A DNA stretch of 64,000 nt from Rhyzopertha dominica (GCA_025024175.1 QCXZ01000003.1:34186257-34250256), one strand, 5' to 3'; positions 47,650 through 60,147 are shown, numbered from the stretch's first letter. Notes: generated by a model from the sequence alone, not told the origin. Made by a program: numbers and translations.

Positions 47650-49740
47650 CTTTTATTGAATAAACAATAAAGATGATCGAATTTAAAGTAACATTTTTAT
47701 AGAAGACTTAATTATTAGAAATATCCTCTTAGAGAAATAGATCATTTTTCAATATTCAGAATAATGAAGTATTTATTACAGACTTTATGGTACCAGAACA
47801 AGCAAAAGAATGTTTTCCCTTTGTAATTTTTATAAAATGAAAGTTGAAATTTTTTTATCTCTTATAACCTCATTCTGGGAACATGCTGTATGTAGTTTCT
47901 TAAACAAATGAGACGAGGATGGAAAAATCGAAAAAGTATTTGACAAATATGACAAGGCCGAATATTTGGAAACTAATAATTATAAAATACACATAATTAG
48001 GCCTGTGAAGACAGACTCATACTGTATACAACTCAGTGCAGGTTGAAAGGTTGGTAAATTTTTAAAATGGCTCATATCTGAAACGTCAAATTATTTAATT
48101 ACTTAAATTTTAATGACGGAATACACAATACATAACCTTATTGGTGTTATAGCTTGGGAAATTTATTCAGTGAAGAATCATGGGTATTGAGCATTACAGC
48201 TTTCAAAAGCAAACCGACCCTTAGTGATCTGAGATATTGATCTTATATATTTCTTTACGCAGGTGACTTGAAGCAAACCAAACGAGCATGAACTATCCAT
48301 CGTGAGAACTGAGCAACAACTAAGTGAATATTCCACGATCCTAGGCAAAAGAATAAACGCCAGGCAAGCAAGGCAGTAACATTTCGCTGGCACGCAAGTG
48401 CTCACGTGCGCTGGCATCATCCTGCAATCAGCTTATGCAAACGACCACAGATTCCAACTCCTTATCGGGTCAAAATTGGTTTTTACTTACTCCACTAATT
48501 CGGTATGAAGAGCAATAAAGGTGACATTGGTAGCTCAAATACGCTTGGCGTCTAATACGCTAGAACATACGGCAACAAGAAATATTTTACTATGAATAAT
48601 TGCTATTTGACACGGGCGCTGGTAAGTTGCATGATTGCACCTCTAGAGTATCTTCGTATCATAAATACGATTATTAGTCGAAACAATTTATTTTCAATTT
48701 GTTACACCACGTGATCTTCGGGAAAAAATATTTTCTAAAACTAGATTTTTCAAAATCTTGTGACTGGAAGACATATGTACTGTGTATTTGAAACAATTTA
48801 TATCTACACGAAGAAGTGGTTTCGAACTTTACATTAATTTTTACCGCTAATAGTAAAAGTTCTAAATTCAAAAACTAGCTCGCGCAAGAGATGCACTTCT
48901 TGTTTAACTTACATATATCAGAAATTGTTAAAATGTTACTTGGCAGAAAAATAGCTCTAAATTATATCTGTCATGGTAATATCGAAATATATCTTTATTT
49001 ATGAAATGATCTTCACGCATCCAGTCAAACTAGAAGTTATATTGAGCTTTCCGAATGTAGTAACACCTTTGGGAACCAGAAGAGAACATTTACCACTTAT
49101 ATAATTCGGTAGATTATTTTCTTGCTCTCAAATGCATTATTTTTTACTAAAAAATAGTTTAAAGGACTGGCTTTAGTGGAGAGTTTTTGTTCAATAATAT
49201 CCAACAAAATCAATGTCATAACAAACTTACGGTCGTTGATACTACCTCTCGTGTAATTTATACGGATTATACATAAGATAATAACAGAAAGTTCTGTACT
49301 TACATAAGTGGAATAAATAATAATTAAGGATGCGTTCTGAATTACATTTGAAGGGCTAACTAACAATACAAACCTCTTGTTCCCGAAAAAGTTTCTGGTT
49401 TTCCACTAAAACGAATGTTCAAGAAGCAGTTGTGAAGGATGCATTACACTAGTATGTTAAAAAAATAACAGCATTTTAAGTCATTACTTGATTATTACTA
49501 AAATAATGTATATAAAGTTGGTCAAAAGTATGGAATAACTTGCTTATTTCTGTAAAAAATAAAAACATAGCACATAGACATTAATTATATCTTTTTGTTA
49601 ATGGGGAAGTTGCATGAATTTTTAAATTCTATTTAAACAGCAGAAGTATGTTGTTCGTTCGATTCCATTACGAGTGGTAATTACAAAATTTAAAATTATT
49701 GCATAATTAGTGAGATATTTGAGTAGTTTGAACGTAATCG
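47650..49740. other. Stretch without a recognised gene
   Basis: AT-rich with a GC-richer island at about 48180-48420 that includes a plausible splice acceptor (tttctttacgcag at 48250-48262) and a CACGTG E-box near 48403. No ORF with recognisable content supports an exon. Confidence 0.4.
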
Positions 49741-49985
49741 GATGAGCGCCATGGTAGACGTGACGTCAGCTCACAGATACGACGGCCATTATTGTCATTT
49801 AAACAGCTGGTGACAGCATCAATCGTCTTGATTATTATTTGAAATTTACGTCACAGAATGGTATAAAACTGGTGTCAAAGCCACATAGCCCTTCGCGACT
49901 TAAACAACAGAGTGCAACTTTGCGCTACGCGTTTCTGTGTTGTGACGTCACGAGCTATCGAAGCACGCTTTCAGGGGGCGGAACC
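49741..49985 (+). promoter_or_regulatory. Promoter-like block with two CRE palindromes and a TATA box
   Basis: TGACGTCA at 49761-49768 and at 49943-49950, TTACGTCA at 49846-49853, and TATAAAA at 49862-49868. The block is CpG-richer than its flanks. A third perfect TGACGTCA is at 51147-51154, beyond the mariner remnant. Full 8-bp CRE palindromes are rare by chance in AT-rich DNA. The layout would suit a CREB/ATF-responsive core promoter reading rightward, but no host exon is visible downstream. It could equally be a promoter carried by a mobile element. Confidence 0.35.
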
Positions 49986-50124
49986 AAATACACTTTCAAA
50001 TTGAATTTTTGAACTTATTTGAAATTGGATTAAACTCGGACAAGGGGCACGCGGTTACTATTGATTGATACTTTCATTCCAGCTATTTCCTAAAAATGTA
50101 AAATTTCTCCATTAAATATCTTTT

Positions 50125-50205
50125 CTTTTGTGTATTAACGTATTTCCATGGCAGCGTATCTGTTTTTGTTTTTTTTTTCATGACAACCAAGCGATTTTTT
50201 GCGAA
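50125..50205. repeat. Dispersed repeat shared with 62555-62635
   Basis: The two stretches share gtatttccatggcagc and, after a gap, a-caaccaagc with similar flanks. Both lie outside mariner-type remnants of the same family, on the inward side of opposite ends, which is what terminal inverted repeats of that family would look like. Confidence 0.5.
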
Positions 50206-50759
50206 TAAGTTAAGCACAATGCCACACATTTTTTTAGTTGCTAAACATTAAGCTTTATTTTCATTTCAAGGTGTAAAAGTACAAATACCAACCATTCAGT
50301 TCATAGTCCTAAATATAAAATTACCGTAAAGTAACAATGCTTATCCTAATTAACAATCAGAAAGCAATGTATTACCGCAAATTGTATTTTTTTTTCTGCT
50401 TTAAGGGACCTGAAATTTTGGCAAATCGAATGTTAAACAACCTATTTCGTGTTGTAACTGTTCAGAGCATAATGAAAGATTATATTGCATATTCGTATGT
50501 TATATCCTCCTATTGCATGATTATTATGTGTTTCACTCTAAATATAATGGCAAAAAAGAGAAGAAAATGTAAAAATGATATCTCGCCATATACCGGTGGC
50601 ATTTGAAACATCCTCTTTCTAAAAGGGACCATTTTTGTACCATGGCAGATGGCAAAGATCGTGTTAAGTGGAGTTATCCATAGTTTAATGTTAATGTTTT
50701 TTAGCGATATCAACATTAGAAGAATTCCGTTTCATAATAGACGAATAAGAATGCTAAAT

Positions 50760-51180
50760 AGACAAAAAACTGGACTTGTAAAAGATATTTCACGTGCAGA
50801 CGTCCAAAATCGACTGCAAATGGAGATCAAACTCTTAATGTATAAATTATCTTTACAGATAACTCATCTATGTCAGCCACAGAACAATATTTGTCAACAC
50901 TGACTGTTCAAATATTAAGAAAATAATAAACTCAATCCTTACAAACTACATCTTCACATTACAGAAGAACATAGCTTTGTGTGACAATAACGAACATGAC
51001 CAATGTTAGTCCAAATTTTGCAAATATTTATTTTCTGACGAAGCCACACGAATATCACAGAACATTGTTTGAATTTGAAAGTATTCAGTTACTGACATAT
51101 CACTGACAGTCTAACAATAAGGCAAGCATCACTTGCAACCATTTTCTGACGTCACAGTTTTAGGCGGGCTTTTCAAAGTA
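50760..51180 (+). pseudogene. Tc1/mariner-type transposase remnant, N-terminal half
   Basis: Plus strand, several frames. K-T-G-L-V-K-D (50767-50787) corresponds to the linker after the first helix-turn-helix. D-N-S-S-M-S-A-T (50861-50884) and the L-T-V-Q-I-L-R-K helix follow, then K-L-N-P-Y-K-L-H-L-H-I-T-E-E in another frame. Finally L-F-S-D-E-A-T (51030-51050) has the first catalytic Asp. At least three frame changes and a stop. The D-N-S-S-x-S-A-T block is shared with the remnant at 63150-63430, so the two belong to one family. No C-terminal catalytic half follows. Confidence 0.7.
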
Positions 51181-51184
51181 GTTC

Positions 51185-52620
51185 ACCCTTGATTTTCATT
51201 TAGATATATTTACTTAAATCGACTTTTAACCAAGTCACCGACTAGTTATATACATTAGACTTTTCTTAAGGTCAAATAATCAATTGTTGTTTAAATTTGG
51301 TTTGCATTATAATTCTATAACAGACATTTTTACACTCCATACCCTAAGAAGTACTTAATTGTGGCCTTATTTATTTTAGGTCTGCAATAACTATATCGCA
51401 GTGTTGTGTATTTACGTATAAAATAAATTGAAAATTAAACTTCTCATATTTATGCAACAGACTTAACAATCTATGAAAGCTGTCAAAGAGGTTAATAAAG
51501 ACTTAATACTTCGACACGCTGGTAAATCAGTGTATCATTTTTAGCAAAAATTACATTTTATGACTTGTTAAACAATAAAGCTTTACAAAAGGTAATTATG
51601 ACAAAACAAAAATGTATTGCAATATCTAAATTGCAAATAACCTAAGTTAAAAAAATCAAACTAATTTGCATATAAATATGGTAAATAACTACTTTTTATA
51701 TAATTAGTTTAAAGATTTTTATTTCATAGCGCGCTTTAAAATCTTAAGTGACCTACTTCATAAGAACCTGATTTATTTCTAGTGCAGTATAAAAAGTGTA
51801 TTATCTCCAAATATTTATATAAAGTGGATATTGATGGTGTTTTAATTATTCATCATATTATGTGTAGATGAATTAGTTCATAGACTTGTTACACTTTTAT
51901 ATTACAGCAAAGATAAAATTTGACTATACATTTGTGCAAATTACGTTCTACTTAACATAGCAAGCATAAATATAATAAGTGATTAAAAATCTTCTAACCA
52001 AGAGACGATGCCTTAAATCCCGACCTTTGAATATAACCTTTCTTATAGAGATACAAAATGTATCCATTAGAATGGTATCTGTACTTCTTGAAGCAGATTT
52101 CGGTGGTAGCTTAGACATGGCCACCAACTATGTTAGTGAATAAGGATGTCATGTAAAAATTAGTTGAAGCTTAACTTAATTCGGTATCAGAAGTAATAAA
52201 AGTGACATCGCCAGACCAGCCGCGCCTGGGCTATACCTCCCACATCCAATGGCACAGTTCACTTGAGCCATTGTAGTCCACAATCTTCCACTATTAACAA
52301 TAGCCCAACGGGGTATCTTATACAAAATACATAAATACATTGAATTCATTATATATACATATATCTCTCGCAGAAGTCCAAATTAAAAGTTTACATGTAC
52401 CTCATACGGCGAGTGAAAAAGTGGGGATCTGCAGACTGGCCGACTGTAATGTACCTTAACGAGCTAATCAATAGATCACGGCTGGTCCTCGATCATTTAT
52501 CATCTTTCTTAAAGAGATTTGTATTAAGTATCTGCGGATCATTTGGTTTTTTTTAAGGAAAGTGTCACAGATGACTATTAAATTTATAGTTCGGAAATTA
52601 ATTTATTTATTCTCTCGTTT
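51185..52620. other. Gene-free AT-rich stretch
   Basis: Very AT-rich with no coding or repeat signal that I can support, apart from a slightly GC-richer patch at 52190-52310. Confidence 0.6.
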
Positions 52621-52622
52621 AG

Positions 52623-52820
52623 GCATTTTTCATGCAACGTCTGCTCGCATTGATTCCCCATAAGGTACGGTGGGTGTTTCTTTGAATCGTTACGTTTAAT
52701 TTATGTACGATACTTTATGGGATGCATTTCTCTCAATTGATGATGCTGACAGTAGGATACGACGAGGTTTAGCGAAACGATATGAACTGCAAGCTGGAAC
52801 GTTGCATCGTCGTCAGTATA
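52623..52820 (+). other. Possible exon-like patch
   Basis: A clear acceptor-like sequence (ctctcgtttag ending at 52622) is followed by 42 bases open in one frame (M-Q-R-L-L-A-L-I-P-H-K) and a donor-like AAG-GTACGG. Further right (52703-52806) an ATG ORF reads D-A-D-S-R-I-R-R-G-L-A-K-R-Y-E-L-Q-A-G-T, which looks protein-like in composition. No family is recognisable and neither piece is supported by other evidence. Confidence 0.2.
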
Positions 52821-53079
52821 AGTTTTTTTATAATCGTAAATTTGCAGTAATAATAAGCTCAATAATATATCCAAATTTTATATTTATTTTCCGTTTCAAA
52901 CATAAAGCATGTGGGTTTATTATAGTTGCGTAACACGGTATAGAAGTGTTTGGTTGTGCAGCAGACAGTTAAATTAGGCGTTTCCTAAGTAAGTATATAT
53001 GTTACTCTATTAATTTATAATATGTGTACCTTTTAACATTTTATTAATTAAAAAAATGCATTTAAACACGGTCTGTATT

Positions 53080-53115
53080 ATACAGGGTGTCAGGGTGTCC
53101 CGTATTATGTGAGCA
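53080..53115 (+). other. Transposon-terminus-like sequence
   Basis: tatacagggtgtc followed by a second agggtgtc. The acagggtgt start is common at the ends of arthropod Tc1/mariner-type elements and also occurs at 813 in copy A. No transposase was found in the following 450 bp. Confidence 0.35.
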
Positions 53116-53573
53116 ACCTCTCGGAATCTGAAAACTGGTGCAAAAAGAGTACTATTTTACAGTATAACTTTATTGAAATAACGGCTGCCTAGTGAGATAT
53201 TGATTCTTAAACATGGGGGAAGAGAAACAGTTTTTCAAAAATAACTCTTAGACCGATTGATATAATTGCGTCAAATTTTGGCTAATATTATTTGAAGTGG
53301 AAACAGTTGAAATGATGCGCACATGTTTTTAATAAATGTCTTTTATTAATCTTTTGGCCTTGTAAACAATAAAAGATATTCTTTGTTCATGCGGTTAAAA
53401 TCGACCTTTTCCGAAAAAATTGCAGTTGAATGTTAGGATTCACATTTTCACTGCTTAACTAAATTATTTTTTCTATCAAATTGGCCGTGATAAATAATAA
53501 AACTGTGTTTAATTCCACTGTCACATTGACATGTTGACAATGCTTTACATTACTTGCTGCAAAAATTCAGAAA

Positions 53574-53656
53574 TAGTAATAATGGAATATTCATATAAAT
53601 GAGTATGCCAGCATTGCCAGCGTACTCATTTATATGAATATTACATTATTATTAGA
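53574..53656. repeat. Near-perfect hairpin
   Basis: aatattcatataaatgagta and its complement form arms that extend to about 35 bp each around a 9-base loop, with one mismatch near the loop and weaker pairing further out. It probably derives from a miniature inverted-repeat element. No function is suggested. Confidence 0.75.
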
Positions 53657-53659
53657 CAC

Positions 53660-54805
53660 AGTAATGCAAGCTGGCGGAACCACTGTGAAGTCCTTTGATT
53701 TCCATGGTTGGTTCCACGGTATTTTACGTCTGGTTAGCTGAAATACACTGAAACTAATGAATAACGAAATCCTGTCGAATAAACAAAGCAAATGTCAATT
53801 TGTCTTCTAAATTTGTATCTCGTTGGCCAGAAAATTTTCCACTACCACTTGACATTATTAATACTTTGATTTGACTGACTTCTAGAGTTTACAAGAAATC
53901 ATATTAGAATTTCTTGTCCAGTTTCTCTTATTTTTATAATTTTTGCTGTATTTGCGCTTTACTAAGTGAAATTTAGGAATTAACAGTATTGCTGAAAACG
54001 TAATACGGACTTTTTCCTTAAATAGTGCAATGTTGAAAATTTAAGTTACGACTGTATCAATCTAAACTCCCAAAAATGAGATATGTGTCTTCAGACTACT
54101 CTACATGCATTCATAAATGAAGAATTGGTACAAGAGCTCCACAAGACCGATTGAATCATTGTTTCTACATAAAACCTGAAAAATACACAAGAGTTTAGTA
54201 TAACAGTTCTTCTCAGACTACAAAGGAGAATCGATCAGGGACGCTACCGTGATTTCTTGAAAATTACTATTTCCTTAAATCTAGCAACCGTTCTATTTAA
54301 AAAACAAATTATTTGCGTCTGAAAATTTCAGAACCGGAAGTTTTTTTTTGTAATAATATATCCTTTGTGCCCTTTATAATAGCAAAACCCTTTAGTAGGT
54401 ATTGTAATCGCCTTTTTTCACTAAATAATTCCGTAGGTACTAGTTCATTTTATACACAGTGTGTTGTTAGTAAAGTTGCACTAACATTTCACAAGAAATG
54501 CAAATATATAGCGTGTTCAAAAAAAACCTCTACTTAGAACTATCTGGGAAAATAAAAATTGTAAAAGTTATAAAAGCTAGCGCACTAACCATAATTCCCA
54601 ATTCCCAAACTCAAATTGCTACAATTTCCTGTTATACCCGANGTAGCTAGGAACTTGCTTATTTTAAATGGAACCTTAAAGTTCTGTAACTTCAAATTCA
54701 GTACACAATAAAAAATTATATTTGCCTTTCAGAAAGATGGTAGTAGGTTGGTTGCATATATATGCGTTACGTTGAATTCATATAATAATTGTTGGGCTGG
54801 GCTTT
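53660..54805. other. Gene-free AT-rich stretch
   Basis: No recognisable gene. One ambiguous base at 54643. Short ORFs (for example 54313-54537) have no motif. Confidence 0.6.
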
Positions 54806-54810
54806 AACTC

Positions 54811-54882
54811 GAACGGTGGTGTAATGGAACATACCTGAGTACCATTTAGGAAATTGGGGTTCGAATCCCAACCATAGCGAGC
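54811..54882 (+). tRNA. tRNA-like sequence, likely SINE head or tRNA pseudogene
   Basis: GGTGGTGTAATGGAACATACC resembles an internal A box, and GGTTCGAATCC (54858-54868) is a perfect B box. The T arm (TTGGG/CCCAA) and an anticodon arm CCTGA/TTAGG with a 7-base loop (anticodon ACC by position) fold. The acceptor arm pairs poorly, so this is not a functional tRNA gene. The following bases carry no CCA and no terminator-like T-run at the right distance beyond a short ttttt, consistent with a tRNA-derived SINE. Confidence 0.5.
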
Positions 54883-55337
54883 TACTTTTTCATTTGAACT
54901 TTCCCGATAAACCTCTACATTAGACATTCATACCACTCCAAACCGGTTCTATTACGGTTATTTCGTAACAATAGTCTTATTTAAAATTTTCGGACGACGA
55001 TTTTTTTAAATTTCNTACACTTAATTTATGACATGTGGGAAAAATCGTTACAAGAGCTTTTGACAATGTATAGCANTTTCTACCACACAATATTTTGCAA
55101 TAGTATTTAATAGCAGTTATTTTTTTTTTGTATTTCAAGTCATTCACACGACCCTTGGCGATCTATGTTTATTATGTAGTAAAAATCAAAATAGTAAAAT
55201 TAATTAATAAAATACAAAGAATTTACTAAAAAAAAAATAATTTAGATTCGGAAACATGTGTCTGCTCTCTTTCTCATTGCAGTGTGTGTAACTCGTTGAC
55301 ATTTTCTGGAGTTAACTCTTATAGAATCTCCGTCTTA

Positions 55338-55703
55338 TCAATCATGGGACAAGCAGGTAAAAGTAACTATGTTCTTTATACAACCCCGAATTAAAAAATC
55401 CATTGGAGTTAAATTGGAAGAACGCGGAGGCCCATTGTGTTGCCACCCATTTGCATCAAACATTTCTTCTAAAGAATCTGCAACAGCACCTCCATTATGA
55501 GCCGCTCAGTCGTACTGATACCATGCAGCAGCTATTTCATTTATTAACAAATTGTCAGCATCATCTTCCAAAACGTTGTTTAATATTGCCATGTATCCAT
55601 CGGCGTTCAAATTTTCCTCGTAGATATGTAAACACAGAATGTTATCATTTTTAATTACAAAGTTACTAAACATCAAACTGATGCAAGCAGAGCTATGTTT
55701 TTG
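55338..55703 (-). pseudogene. Tc1/mariner-type transposase remnant, catalytic part, one stop
   Basis: A single frame of 122 codons on the minus strand, interrupted once by TGA (55506-55508). It reads Y-E-E-N-L-N-A-D-G-Y-M-A-I-L, then W-Y-Q-Y-D, stop, A-A-H-N. This is the family motif W-F-Q-Q-D-G-A-P-A-H, with the stop exactly where the conserved Gly codon stands, one base change from GGA. Further on, N-G-P-P-R-S-S-N-L-T-P-M-D-F-L-I-R-G matches G-P-x-x-P-P-R-S-P-D-L-T-P-L-D-F-F-L-W-G. The expected Asp in S-P-D-L is Asn, but the final D (M-D-F) is kept. N-terminal DNA-binding domains are missing. It is the least decayed transposase here. Confidence 0.85.
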
Positions 55704-55785
55704 TCACAAGAATTTAAAATATCTCTGGAATTTTGTATTGTAGATATTGATGATTTGGAACAAATTTACCCCAGAATACAAAAAT

Positions 55786-55930
55786 ATACAGGCTGTTTCA
55801 TTTAAAATAAGGAGGTTACCGGTTACTCCGGTGTAACCAGAAGCTTTTTAGTTCGAATGGCACTGTTTGAATTAGTTAGGGTGCCAACTTTCTAGATCTT
55901 CCAATTTTTATTTTCCCAGATATTTATAGC
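55786..55930 (+). other. Transposon-terminus-like sequence
   Basis: tatacaggctgtttcatttaaaat resembles the ends of arthropod mariner-type elements and lies 83 bp outside the transposase relic at 55338-55703. It could be that element's right terminus or the start of another element. A ggttaccggttactccggtgtaacc palindrome follows at 55815-55839. Confidence 0.3.
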
Positions 55931-56874
55931 TTGATAATAAGTTTAAGTTGTAGTACCCACTTTTTTTCCATATTTTCAACGAATATGCAGTTACGGATAA
56001 AATACGTCCATTTGGCCTACCCTGGATTTGTTGAAATTCGAAATAATTGTATTTCATTGTTACATATAGTAACCAGCATTAAACCTAGAACGACATGCTT
56101 CGAGATTTGGAGTCGTATGTGCTCCAATTAGACTTAATATAATGGATATACATTTTTAATAAATGGGAATAATCATTCTATCCTTTCCGTATCGAATTTT
56201 CAAAGCCTGCTAAAGGCAACAGTGTATTTTCTGGTAAGTAAATTAATAATAATGATTTTCTTGGTGCAAATAATCTAAAAAACTATTAATGGTAAGCTAA
56301 CCTACTTATGTTTTTCCTAGTAATTACAAATATATACGTCGTCCTTTTCAATGTAAGCTTAATAATAATAAAAAAATATGCGGTTGTATGTGACCTAACA
56401 ATTCGATTATCATATTAGTTATTCACTGTTTACTGTTACTTAAAAATCAATGTGCACAAAGAATTTAGGGTGAATTATGGAAACTCATCATCTTTTCTTA
56501 AAATCGAAAGAGTACCAAGGCATCATTAATTCTAAGTTCGATAGAGCATCTATGAAAATCCAGGATCCTATAGACCATAACCGCCTTCCCCGTTCCTTTT
56601 TGTTATTAATTATTATTCTACGCCAAAGAATACAAAAGAACATTTCACAGCGCGCGAAACACAGCGGCATTAATTTAAACCAGTGAGAAAGTATAAAAGA
56701 AATGACGCACGTCAATAATAAATAACAGAGCTTTAAGCCGAGTACATCTTCAGATACCAGATCAAACTCTGATCATTTAAACCTGCAGAGCATTTTAACA
56801 ACGCCTGTTTTTTCATGTTGGGCTCGGGTGATCATTAGTCAATATGTCCATTTGGTTGGCTACAATTATGATTT

Positions 56875-57080
56875 AGTTATGCAAACAAGCGGGGGTCAGG
56901 GCGCGAGCCTGGGCTGTGATTGATAGACAGATCCACATCGCACTTGGGGCGCCGAGATACGCCCAGTCCACGAGATTATCGCCCGTTATCGACTTTACCA
57001 AATTAGTTCTGTATCGAAGATTACAAATCACTTTCTTATAATGTACATTTTTCTTTATGTGCTCACACCTGTGCAATCAC
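56875..57080. promoter_or_regulatory. GC-rich CpG-containing island with TGATTGAT
   Basis: The strongest GC-rich patch in the last 25 kb (gcgggggtcagggcgcgagcctggg, then ggggcgccgagatacgccc). TGATTGAT at 56918-56925, followed by agacag, matches a composite PBC/Hox-type site with a nearby TALE half site. A minus-strand ORF (56873-57076) overlaps but shows no motif. It could be a conserved regulatory element or a promoter. Confidence 0.3.
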
Positions 57081-57084
57081 GTCC

Positions 57085-58505
57085 GTTTCGGACATGCACG
57101 TGCCAGGAATTCCTTTTAAAAATCGATTAGATGTGACGTTTCGAAGGCGAGAATATCGCACGAAGATTTGCGACAAGGATGCGCTTCTCTCGTAAATCAA
57201 CGAAAAATAAGTGTAAAATTCTAAAATTGGATAATAAAAAGATTTTAGTTTTCGTTCATTTCTTCACTTTGTTTAATTATTATTACTATTACCATTTAAC
57301 TACTATTACTATGTTCACGAACCTTTAATATCAGTGGCTCGGTAAAATGATGATGTTGAGTAAGGCCGGTGAGTACGGCATAACCTTTTTGTTTTCACTG
57401 AAAAATTGTAGCAAACATAAATTTGAATTTAAGTGTTCGATTATAATACATTTCAATAAACCAAACAGATGAAAGGGAACGGGTTGCAGAATACACTTAC
57501 CTGATTGTTTATACCAACGCATTATTAAAAAGTAAATGTTCGATATGAATAACAGAAGCTCAGTTACTATAACGAACGCTCTGTATAAAATTCAGTTGTC
57601 TTCCGATGTAATTAACATTCGATATCAAATTGTAAACGTTCGATAAAGATAACGAATTTTTGGTATCATTCTCATAATGTGCGTGTTAAAATAACAAACT
57701 TATAATAAGATAATTAAGTATTTTCTAAAAACTATATATGCTCAATAAATAAAATTAACATTCGCTACAAAATTTGTATGACTCATTAAAGAACATGAAA
57801 CCTTTTAATGCTTCTAAAGTCGAACCTCTCATTTTACAAAAGAGAATTTAAAAAATAGCAACCAAATTGTTTTTATTGATAAACTGGAACACAAAATAAT
57901 TAAAACATAATAACAATACTGAAAATACATTCAAACCTCGACAATATCATACTAGGACTGTTAACAAACTTTTTGACAGAAAACATTCAGCATTAATCCA
58001 ATCAACTTTGTCTTCAGGAAGTTTTACTGTCCATACACGAAACATAGGTCATATGTTCCTCAAAACTGGAATAAGTCTAGATAAACACATCTTTCAAGTT
58101 CGTTATTTCTTACTTCAGTATTTTCTTTTGAGGCAACCAAGTAAACATAAACCGATGGTGTCGCTTTTGTAACAATATCCTTTTCTTATTTAACCTATTA
58201 ATAAGATCTTGCCCATATACCAATAGCTGGTTTCAAGTGAACTTCTTTTAATTCTGATGAATAATTTTGAGATCAAGTATTTACATACTCTTTTAAGATT
58301 ACTGAGAATCAAGATGCATGAAGTCTTTCTCTTAGAGTATTTCATCCTTAATAACTCTATTAAATGATTCCAGGGTGTTGTTAGCGCTTGGAATTCTCTT
58401 GTCAACTCCTTCACGACCGTTTCGATTTGACTGAAGCCATTCATTCAGATTTTTAGATTCATTTTATTCATTTGACGACATAATTTTTTCCTCATGTTTG
58501 TTATT
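57085..58505. other. Stretch without a recognised gene
   Basis: AT-rich. Between 57540 and 57670 the phrase gttcgata recurs with variants (cattcgatat, gttcgataaagataacgaa) about four times at irregular spacing. No coding region is supported. Confidence 0.5.
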
Positions 58506-58510
58506 TGGTA

Positions 58511-58537
58511 CTGACGATTGCTTATTAACTGAAAGCG
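58511..58537 (+). other. Penelope-type 3'-tail-like motif
   Basis: CTGACGATTGCTTATTAACTGAAAGCG has the CTGA-x-GAT ... GAAA-x-G pattern of the tails at 42202 and 47612, but the intervening bases form no convincing hairpin. No Penelope-like protein relic was recognised upstream. Confidence 0.3.
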
Positions 58538-58559
58538 CCTTACCTAGATTAAACATGGC

Positions 58560-60140
58560 GAAGCTTATGTAACAAGAATTTGGTCAACTTTTAACACTTC
58601 TAAATGGTCAAATTCAGAATAAACACATTTTTGAAAACATTTGTATACACTGGGCCGCATCATTTATTAGTATTAGTAGACGTACGGCTTTGCCAAAAAT
58701 TCTTCTGCTCCAGTTCTCAACGATTTAAATACAAAAGTGAAATCCTCAGTTTGCTCATTAGCACAAACTGCTACTCCAGAAATATGGAATATTTTAGTTC
58801 GGTTTGTTGTACAAAGCACCAGTAGGCGGAAATACCTTGCCACGCCAGCTTATATTAACGGACTGATTAAATGGCCGACATAAAAAATTGAAAAGAAGGA
58901 GGACCTTAAGATTCCATTTGTTGAGATAATATAAAAGATTCATTTGCATTTTCAGGCACTTGAGAATGATTGATACAAAAATTTTCCGATTCGCCAAAAC
59001 ATATGGAATTGGAACCCAATTTGGATGTTCTTAAAGAAGCTAATTATTTATTTAGCTGATATCTTTTGGGAATTGTTGACTTTTGGTTTAACTTTTGAAT
59101 CATATTCAAAGAGGGCTTTGATTGATCCCTTTGGACCGTACACTATTGCTAGTATGGATCAATTCCTATAGGTGTAAAACTACTTCCGCCGTACTGGCGG
59201 GATAATGTAAATATACTCCCGAGGCACNTTGCTCTTGCCCCTTGCATCGATAAATAGCACTAACTTTACTATCTGTATCAATACTTTGACTATATTAGCT
59301 CCAAATATATTCTTCTTCCACTACCTTCAGAGCGACGGCTTTGCTACTTTGGTTCCTGTTCTCAAATTAATCCCTCTCATTATCATCTGACCAATTGTAT
59401 TGGGAAATCCCCCTATAGCACATAGGTAACTACCGTTGTAAACGGTTAGTCAACGCTATGGTGTAGTTATAAACAGTAGGTAAATTATACCATGCCTACA
59501 AATTAAATTCCATCACGCTGCATGGACACGCTGACTCTGTTTTTGAGGTTATACTTGACATTTGGCGGGTTGATATTCGTTTTGCGCCAACGTCAGCAAC
59601 TACAATTTCCGACGTCTCACTTTCGCTTTTTTACTCTGAAAGGTTATCATGACAGTGAACTTAAAAGTAACCTAGCATTTAGAATTATTTATTCTGAAAA
59701 AAACATTAAAACACTGAATGTTTATTACTACCTCATCACGCTAGTCCGGTTACATAAAGAAAATTTGATTTAATAGCAGACCTGGTTTATAAAGCGTTAT
59801 TTTATTGTGCAAATTTTATTTAAGTAATAGGCAGGCACTTATGGTGCAAATGATATATTCTATAGGATGAGTTTCTTTAACAAACAAGACTTACTTTATT
59901 ATTTTATTAGGCATTTTTATTTTTGATGGAGCTTTATTATTTTTATAGTGCATTCATTATTTTTTTGCGCAAAATTAATTAAATTATCGGGTCTAAATTA
60001 TCATCGCTGACAAAATAGTTGCGTAGTATGAAATACTATTGGTGGGAATGGCAACAAAAAAAACTACTGGTCAAAGACATTTGACGAGGAATAAGCATGG
60101 AGTAACAGGAAGTAAATTGTTCTTAGATCCAGAAGAGTAA
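58560..60140. other. Stretch without a recognised gene
   Basis: AT-rich with no supported coding region. Shares a short aaatggccgacat string (58870) with the right arm of the foldback near 62490. One ambiguous base at 59227. Confidence 0.5.
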
Positions 60141-60147
60141 CATAACT

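Noticed and set aside
58511..58537. CTGACGATTGCTTATTAACTGAAAGCG as a true hammerhead
   Set aside because: The intervening bases do not form a stem II and no cleavage triplet or stem III is placed correctly. Kept only as a tail-like motif.
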